A stretch of 11,305 nt of DNA from Bacillota bacterium (lineage in GTDB: Bacteria; Bacillota; Clostridia; Christensenellales; Aristaeellaceae): assembly GCA_023443705.1 (NCBI GenBank), contig JAEZTD010000262.1, positions 1 through 11,305 on the forward strand, read 5' to 3'. The notes beneath the pieces are model-generated. The model had not been told where the DNA came from. It made no database searches and worked only from the letters and a program-made list of their open reading frames with translations. Position numbers and translations under genes: made by a program. Positions 7,799 through 11,305 of this stretch are shown piece after piece; the first letter of the stretch is position 1; the number at the start of each line of letters is the position of its first letter.

Positions 7799-7816
7799 GT
7801 TCGACGCTCCGAAAGG

Positions 7817-7845
7817 ATTATATCATCTTCCCGCATTTAACGCAA
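7817..7845 (-). promoter_or_regulatory. Promoter of dnaE with extended -10
   Basis: On the minus strand TTGCGT (7845-7840) and TATAAT (7822-7817) are separated by 17 bases, and TGA directly precedes TATAAT, giving the TGn extended -10 motif. The predicted start is near 7810, so the dnaE leader is about 180 bases long and contains element copy II and the GNRA hairpin. It is divergent from prfC. Confidence 0.82.
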
Positions 7846-7874
7846 ACCAACGCGCAAAGCCCCCAAAAAAGTTC

Positions 7875-7888
7875 TATACTACTATACT
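7875..7888 (+). promoter_or_regulatory. Candidate -10 region(s) of prfC
   Basis: Two TATACT hexamers (7875-7880 and 7883-7888), each 5/6 to TATAAT, lie in an AT-rich patch in otherwise GC-rich DNA, about 80-95 bases before the prfC start. No good -35 box stands at 16-18 bases upstream of either one, so the call is weak. Start sites near 7887-7897 would put the AUG-UAG site at 7919 in the prfC leader. Confidence 0.4.
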
Positions 7889-7906
7889 GACATTATTTTG
7901 ACTGCG

Positions 7907-7963
7907 GGAGGTCCTCCGATGTAGACAGCGGAGCGCGGCAGCCCCATATATGCATCAGGAGGA
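7907..7963 (+). promoter_or_regulatory. prfC leader: Shine-Dalgarno plus AUG-UAG start-stop and possible anti-SD switch
   Basis: GGAGG (7907-7911) stands seven bases before ATG (7919-7921), which is followed immediately by TAG (7922-7924): a complete initiation site whose only codon is the start codon. The tract TCCTCC (7912-7917) between them can pair either with the first GGAGG or, over about 40 bases, with GGAGGA (7958-7963), which overlaps the prfC Shine-Dalgarno. The two pairings exclude each other. A ribosome held on AUG-UAG would cover TCCTCC and free the prfC ribosome binding site. Bases and spacing are seen directly; the switch is a proposal and depends on the transcript starting upstream of 7907. 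Confidence 0.4.
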
Positions 7964-7969
7964 ACAACA

Positions 7970-9583
7970 ATGGAACACCCGGAGCTTAAAAAAGAGGTCG
8001 CCCGGCGGCGCACCTTCGCCATCATCTCCCACCCCGACGCGGGCAAGACGACGCTGACGGAGAAACTGCTGCTCTACGGCGGGGCCATCCGCCAGGCCGG
8101 CTCCGTCAAGGCCAGAAAAGCCGCCCGCCACGCCACCAGCGACTGGATGGAGATTGAAAAGCAGCGCGGCATTTCGGTCACCTCCAGCGCCATGCAGTTT
8201 GAGTTTGACGGCTACCGCATCAACATCCTGGACACCCCCGGCCATCAGGACTTCTCCGAGGACACCTACCGCACGCTGATCGCGGCGGATTCGGCGGTCA
8301 TGCTGATCGACTGCGCCAAGGGCGTCGAGGAGCAGACGGTGAAGCTGTTCAAGGTATGCCGCCTCAGGTCCATCCCGATCTTCACCTTCGTCAACAAGCT
8401 CGACCGCGCGGGCAAGGACCCCTTCGCGCTGATGGAGGAGCTGGAGCAGGTGCTGGGCATCCGCTCCTGCCCGGTCAACTGGCCCATCGGCGTCCACGGC
8501 GACTTCAAGGGCGTTTATCAGCGGGACAATCAGGAGGTGCTCCTCTACCGCGGCGGCGACCACGGCCAGAGCCGCGCGGAGGAAGTGCGCCTGAAACTGT
8601 CCGACCCGGCGCTCCCCGCCGCGCTCGGGCGGGACTACTACGAAAAGCTTCTGGAGGATGTGGAGCTTCTCGACGTCGCGGGCGACCCCTTCGACCTCGA
8701 AAAGATCCTTTCCGGCCAGCTGACGCCGATGTTCTTCGGCTCGGCGGTCAGCAACTTCGGCGTGGAGCCGTTCCTCGAGCGCTTCCTCGGCTACACCCGC
8801 GCCCCCTCCGCCCGGGAGAGCGACGCCGGCTTCATCCCGCCGGACGAGGACCGCTTTACCGGCTTCGTCTTCAAAATCCAGGCCAACATGAACCCCGCTC
8901 ACCGCGACCGGCTGGCCTTCATGCGGGTGTGCTCCGGCGTGTTTGAAAAGGGTATGACCGTATGGCACTCGTCCTCGGGCAACAAGATCAAGCTGGCGCA
9001 GCCGCAGACCTTCATGGCCCAGGAGCACGAAAGCGTGGACGTCGCCTACGCGGGCGACATCATCGGCCTGTTCGACCCCGGCATCTTCCGGCTGGGCGAC
9101 ACGCTGTGCGAGGGCGCACCGGTAAAATACTCCGGCATTCCGCTGTTCGCGCCGGAGTTCTTCTGCCGCATCAGCCCCATGGACTCCATGAAGCGCAAGC
9201 AGTTCACGAAGGGCGTTTCGCAGTTGTCCCAGGAGGGCGCGATCCAGACCTTCAAGCGCCCGGACATCGGCCGGGAGGAGATCATCGCCGGCGTCGTCGG
9301 CGTCCTCCAGATGGACGTACTCGAGTACCGCCTGAAGGGCGAGTACGGCGTGGAGCTTCGGCGCGAGACCCTGCCCTTCAAGTACGTGCGCTGGGTGGAA
9401 TCGACGCCCAAACCCCTTGACCGGCTGCGGCTGACCTCCACCACCGCCCGCGCGATCGACCGCGCCGGACGCGACGTATTGATGTTTGAAAACGAGTGGT
9501 CGATCCGCCTCGCCGTCGAAAACAACGAGGGGCTGGTACTCAAGGAAACCGCCGACCGACTGACCGCGGACGTACTGGACTGA
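7970..9583 (+). CDS. prfC: Peptide chain release factor 3 (RF3)
   Basis: Translational GTPase that drives release of RF1 or RF2 from the ribosome after peptide release. It has 537 residues, against 529 in E. coli. GTPase motifs seen: G1 SHPDAGKTT (residues 20-28); the RF3-typical switch region ARHATSDWMEIEKQRGISVTSS-like at 51-73, with G2 in RGIS/VTS; G3 DTPGHQDF (88-95); and G4 NKLD (142-145). The beta-barrel domain and the RF3 C-terminal domain follow (for example the PMDSMKRKQ and GVVGVLQMDVLEYRL stretches, typical of RF3). The start is ATG at 7970 with AGGAGG (7957-7962) seven bases upstream, a very good site. It is transcribed divergently from dnaE and followed by another translational GTPase, bipA. 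Its leader carries an AUG-UAG site that may couple its translation to termination efficiency. Confidence 0.97.
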   Translation: MEHPELKKEVARRRTFAIISHPDAGKTTLTEKLLLYGGAIRQAGSVKARKAARHATSDWMEIEKQRGISVTSSAMQFEFDGYRINILDTPGHQDFSEDTYRTLIAADSAVMLIDCAKGVEEQTVKLFKVCRLRSIPIFTFVNKLDRAGKDPFALMEELEQVLGIRSCPVNWPIGVHGDFKGVYQRDNQEVLLYRGGDHGQSRAEEVRLKLSDPALPAALGRDYYEKLLEDVELLDVAGDPFDLEKILSGQLTPMFFGSAVSNFGVEPFLERFLGYTRAPSARESDAGFIPPDEDRFTGFVFKIQANMNPAHRDRLAFMRVCSGVFEKGMTVWHSSSGNKIKLAQPQTFMAQEHESVDVAYAGDIIGLFDPGIFRLGDTLCEGAPVKYSGIPLFAPEFFCRISPMDSMKRKQFTKGVSQLSQEGAIQTFKRPDIGREEIIAGVVGVLQMDVLEYRLKGEYGVELRRETLPFKYVRWVESTPKPLDRLRLTSTTARAIDRAGRDVLMFENEWSIRLAVENNEGLVLKETADRLTADVLD

Positions 9584-9584
9584 A

Positions 9585-9615
9585 GCGGCAAAACCCCCTC
9601 CGGGTGTTTCGCCGC
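9585..9615 (+). terminator. Hairpin directly after the prfC stop
   Basis: It starts one base after the TGA. GCGGC/GCCGC pair outside, then AAAC/GTTT, then CCC/GGG around a TCC loop, with single mismatches between the three blocks. It is a strong stem by eye but has no T-tract after it, so it is either a factor-assisted terminator or a 3'-end stabiliser rather than a classic intrinsic terminator. Confidence 0.5.
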
Positions 9616-9618
9616 GCA

Positions 9619-9746
9619 GGGTTCTTCGGGCGCCTGAAATTTTAAAGAATTTCCGGGCGGCGCCCTGACTTAAGGAACCGTTTCCTCCGCCAGCGTACGC
9701 GCTGGCTACGGAAACCCCGTTCCCGGCGTGCACGCCGCCGGGAACG
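9619..9746 (-). repeat. Three-hairpin interspersed element, copy III (inverted)
   Basis: Read on the minus strand, the order B-C-D is the same as in copies I and II. B is CGTTCCCGGCG/CGCCGGGAACG with a 7-base loop (9746-9718). C has outer stem GTTTCC/GGAAAC and inner stem CCAGCG/CGCTGG with 4x4 internal loop and 4-base loop (9715-9680). The AAGTCAG linker follows, then D with GGGCGCC/GGCGCCC and GAAATT/AATTTC (9665-9628). Unpaired and linker positions are also similar to the other copies. Stem bases differ while pairing is kept. It sits between the prfC hairpin and the bipA leader. Confidence 0.8.
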
Positions 9747-9749
9747 ATT

Positions 9750-9768
9750 AAAGCCTACGGGGGCTTTT
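9750..9768 (+). terminator. Small terminator-like hairpin before bipA
   Basis: AAAGCC (9750-9755) pairs with GGCTTT (9762-9767) around a 6-base loop, followed by one more T and then CC. It is short and its T run is only four bases, so it is at best a weak terminator or an attenuator in front of bipA. Confidence 0.35.
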
Positions 9769-9781
9769 CCGATGGTCTGCC

Positions 9782-9804
9782 ACCCCTCGGGGTTCGATAT
9801 ATCG
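9782..9804. promoter_or_regulatory. Two adjacent short palindromes upstream of bipA
   Basis: ACCCC-TC-GGGGT (9782-9793) is followed after one base by the perfect palindrome CGATATATCG (9795-9804). They lie about 65 bases before the bipA start, where a promoter or operator would be expected. I find no convincing -35/-10 pair in 9747-9866, though TATATC inside the second palindrome is a possible weak -10. Confidence 0.3.
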
Positions 9805-9851
9805 CATGCCGCCATCGCCATGTTTTCACTGGTTTCACATTCTGGGCCAAT

Positions 9852-9869
9852 AAAGGGGAAGTACATTTG
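9852..9869 (+). promoter_or_regulatory. Ribosome binding site and TTG start of bipA
   Basis: AAAGGGG (9852-9858) is followed by 8 bases and TTG (9867-9869). The resulting N-terminus, MRIIREDLRNIAIIAHVDHG, matches the family beginning. There is no in-frame ATG before residue 28, which would remove the G1 loop. TTG is therefore the only sensible start. Confidence 0.85.
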
Positions 9870-11305
9870 AGAATCATTCGGGAAGACCTTCGGAACATCG
9901 CCATCATCGCCCATGTCGACCACGGCAAGACCACGCTGGTGGATGAAATGCTCAAGCAGGGCGGCGTTTTCCGCAAAAACCAGCAGGTGGCAGAGCGCGT
10001 GATGGACTCGAACGACCTGGAGCGCGAGCGGGGCATCACGATCCTCGCCAAGAACACCGCCGTGCACTACGAGGGCGTCAAGATCAACATCGTCGACACC
10101 CCTGGCCACGCCGACTTTTCCGGCGAGGTTGAGCGCGTGCTCAAGATGGTGGACGGCGTGCTCCTGTTGGTCGACTCCTTCGAAGGGCCCATGCCGCAGA
10201 CCCGCTTCGTCACCAAAAAGGCGCTGGAGCTAAACCTGCCGGTGATCGTGGTGGTCAACAAGATTGACCGCCCGGACGCGCGCTGCGCCGACGTGGTGGA
10301 CGAGACGCTGGAGCTTCTCCTGGAACTGGATGCCTCGAACGAGCAGCTGGACAGCCCGGTGGTGTTTGCCTCCGGCCGGGACGGCACCGCAAGCCTCGAC
10401 TTCAACCAGCCCGGCGAGGACCTCCGCCCGCTGTTCGACCACATCCTCACCCACGTTCCCGCGCCCCAGGGCGACCCGGACGAACCGCTGCAACTTCTGA
10501 TCTCCACCCTCGATTACAACGATTACCTGGGCAGGGTGGGCGTGGGCCGCGTGGAGCGCGGCGTACTGCGCCAGTCCCAGATGGCCGTGCGCTGCACTTT
10601 TGGCTCGGAGGACATCTCCGCGCCCACCAGGCTCGCGGGGCTCTTCCAGTTCGACGGCCTGAAGCGCGTGCCCTACGAGGACGCGCGGGTGGGCGACATC
10701 GTGGCGATTTCCGGCTTTGAACAGCTCTCCATCGGCGACACCATCTGCGAGCCGGGTCAGGCGGAGCCGCTGCCCTTCCTCAAGATTTCCGAGCCGACGG
10801 TTTCGATGAACTTCTGCGTCAACGACAGCCCCTTCGCAGGCACCGAAGGCCAGTACGTGACCTCCCGCCACCTGCGCGCGCGCCTTTTTAAGGAAATGCA
10901 GACGGACGTTTCGCTGCGCGTTGAAGACACCGAAACCACCGACGCGTTCCGCGTGTCGGGCCGAGGCGAATTGCACCTTTCGATCCTGATCGAAAACATG
11001 CGCCGCCAGGGCTACGAGTTCCAGGTGACCAAGCCCCAGGTGCTGTTCAAGGACATCGACGGCGAGCGGCACGAGCCGATGGAAAAACTGGTGTGCGACG
11101 TGCCCGCCGAGTACGCCGGCGCGGTGATTGAAAAGCTGGGCAGGCGGCGCGGTACCCTCATCGCCATGCACGGCGCGGAGCGCACGCGGATGGAGTTTTC
11201 AATCCCCTCCCGCGGCCTCTTCGGCTACCGCCCGGAGTTTTTGACCGACACCCGCGGCGAGGGCGTGATGAGCGCCGTGTTCGACGGCTACGAGCCCTAC
11301 AAGGG
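9867..11305 (+). CDS. bipA: Ribosome-associated GTPase BipA/TypA, C-terminus cut by window edge
   Basis: Translational GTPase of the EF-G/LepA group that binds the 70S ribosome and is linked to ribosome assembly and stress or low-temperature growth. 479 codons lie in the window; the family has about 605-615, so roughly 130 residues are missing. GTPase motifs: G1 AHVDHGKTT (15-23), G2 RERGIT (53-58), G3 DTPGHADF (77-84), G4 NKID (131-134) and G5 ASG (168-170). The family signature FEGPMPQTRFV follows G3. After the beta-barrel domain come the EF-G-like domain (SGRGELHLSILIENMRRQG) and the start of the BipA-specific C-terminal part. No frameshift or stop is seen. It lies 283 bases after prfC on the same strand, with hairpins between, so co-transcription is uncertain. 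Confidence 0.97.
   Translation, partial: MRIIREDLRNIAIIAHVDHGKTTLVDEMLKQGGVFRKNQQVAERVMDSNDLERERGITILAKNTAVHYEGVKINIVDTPGHADFSGEVERVLKMVDGVLLLVDSFEGPMPQTRFVTKKALELNLPVIVVVNKIDRPDARCADVVDETLELLLELDASNEQLDSPVVFASGRDGTASLDFNQPGEDLRPLFDHILTHVPAPQGDPDEPLQLLISTLDYNDYLGRVGVGRVERGVLRQSQMAVRCTFGSEDISAPTRLAGLFQFDGLKRVPYEDARVGDIVAISGFEQLSIGDTICEPGQAEPLPFLKISEPTVSMNFCVNDSPFAGTEGQYVTSRHLRARLFKEMQTDVSLRVEDTETTDAFRVSGRGELHLSILIENMRRQGYEFQVTKPQVLFKDIDGERHEPMEKLVCDVPAEYAGAVIEKLGRRRGTLIAMHGAERTRMEFSIPSRGLFGYRPEFLTDTRGEGVMSAVFDGYEPYK

Noticed and set aside
4772..7840. Plus-strand open frame of 1022 codons
   Set aside because: Antisense shadow of dnaE in the same codon register. It has no start context and no domain, and it runs through the dnaE promoter.
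7898..7927. TTGACT (7898-7903) as the -35 box of a prfC promoter
   Set aside because: At 17-18 bases the -10 would be GTAGAC or TAGACA, both poor. It cannot be excluded, and if real it would leave the AUG-UAG site untranscribed; the twin TATACT boxes upstream fit an AT-rich promoter patch better.
7950..7969. ATG at 7950 just before the prfC Shine-Dalgarno
   Set aside because: It has no Shine-Dalgarno and opens a different frame that runs into prfC with no recognisable product.
7955..9733. Minus-strand open frame of 592 codons
   Set aside because: Antisense shadow of prfC whose apparent start lies in element copy III. No credible protein features.
9747..9866. Riboswitch or T-box leader for bipA
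   Set aside because: Only short palindromes and a weak hairpin are visible. No conserved riboswitch core or T-box sequence could be recognised.
10230..11171. Minus-strand open frame of 313 codons
   Set aside because: Antisense shadow of bipA.

Overview
The window looks like a chromosomal segment of a GC-rich anaerobic bacterium, most likely a high-GC member of the Clostridia (Bacillota). The reasons are a single-chain pyruvate:ferredoxin oxidoreductase, a DnaE-type polymerase with an intact-looking PHP domain, Gram-positive-style GGAGG ribosome binding sites, TTG starts and strongly GC-biased third codon positions. I cannot fix the family from sequence alone. Gene content is housekeeping; the unusual material lies in the three non-coding gaps.

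Layout: (1) 1-3427, minus strand: nifJ (PFOR), missing about its last 30-40 residues at the left edge. It starts at TTG and has a near-consensus promoter at 3501-3529 and two related palindromes around the transcription start. (2) 3530-4030: a repeat-filled gap of about 500 bases holding one full copy of an interspersed three-hairpin element, degenerate copies of its first hairpin, and a 95-bp tandem duplication of its third hairpin that runs into the dnaE stop codon. (3) 4031-7627, minus: complete dnaE. (4) 7628-7969: the divergent dnaE/prfC control region. It holds an extended -10 promoter for dnaE, a second full copy of the element lying inside the dnaE leader, an AT-rich candidate promoter for prfC, and an AUG-UAG 'start-stop' site with its own Shine-Dalgarno sequence ahead of prfC. 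(5) 7970-9583, plus: prfC (RF3). (6) 9584-9866: a post-prfC hairpin, an inverted third copy of the element, a small terminator-like hairpin and two short palindromes. (7) 9867-11305, plus: bipA/typA, TTG start, cut by the right edge after 479 codons.

How the genes relate: prfC and bipA are two neighbouring translational GTPases pointing the same way, and they act on the same GTPase centre of the ribosome. dnaE and nifJ are co-oriented, but nifJ has its own strong promoter, so they need not be one operon. Nothing in the gene set suggests a mobile island.

The two best leads are: (a) the B-C-D three-hairpin element, present in all three gaps (two direct copies flanking dnaE, one inverted), whose stems keep their pairing through compensatory changes; and (b) the prfC leader, where an AUG-UAG minimal ORF, a CCTCC anti-Shine-Dalgarno tract and the prfC Shine-Dalgarno could form a translational switch sensitive to termination or recycling. 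Both readings are inference from this one sequence.
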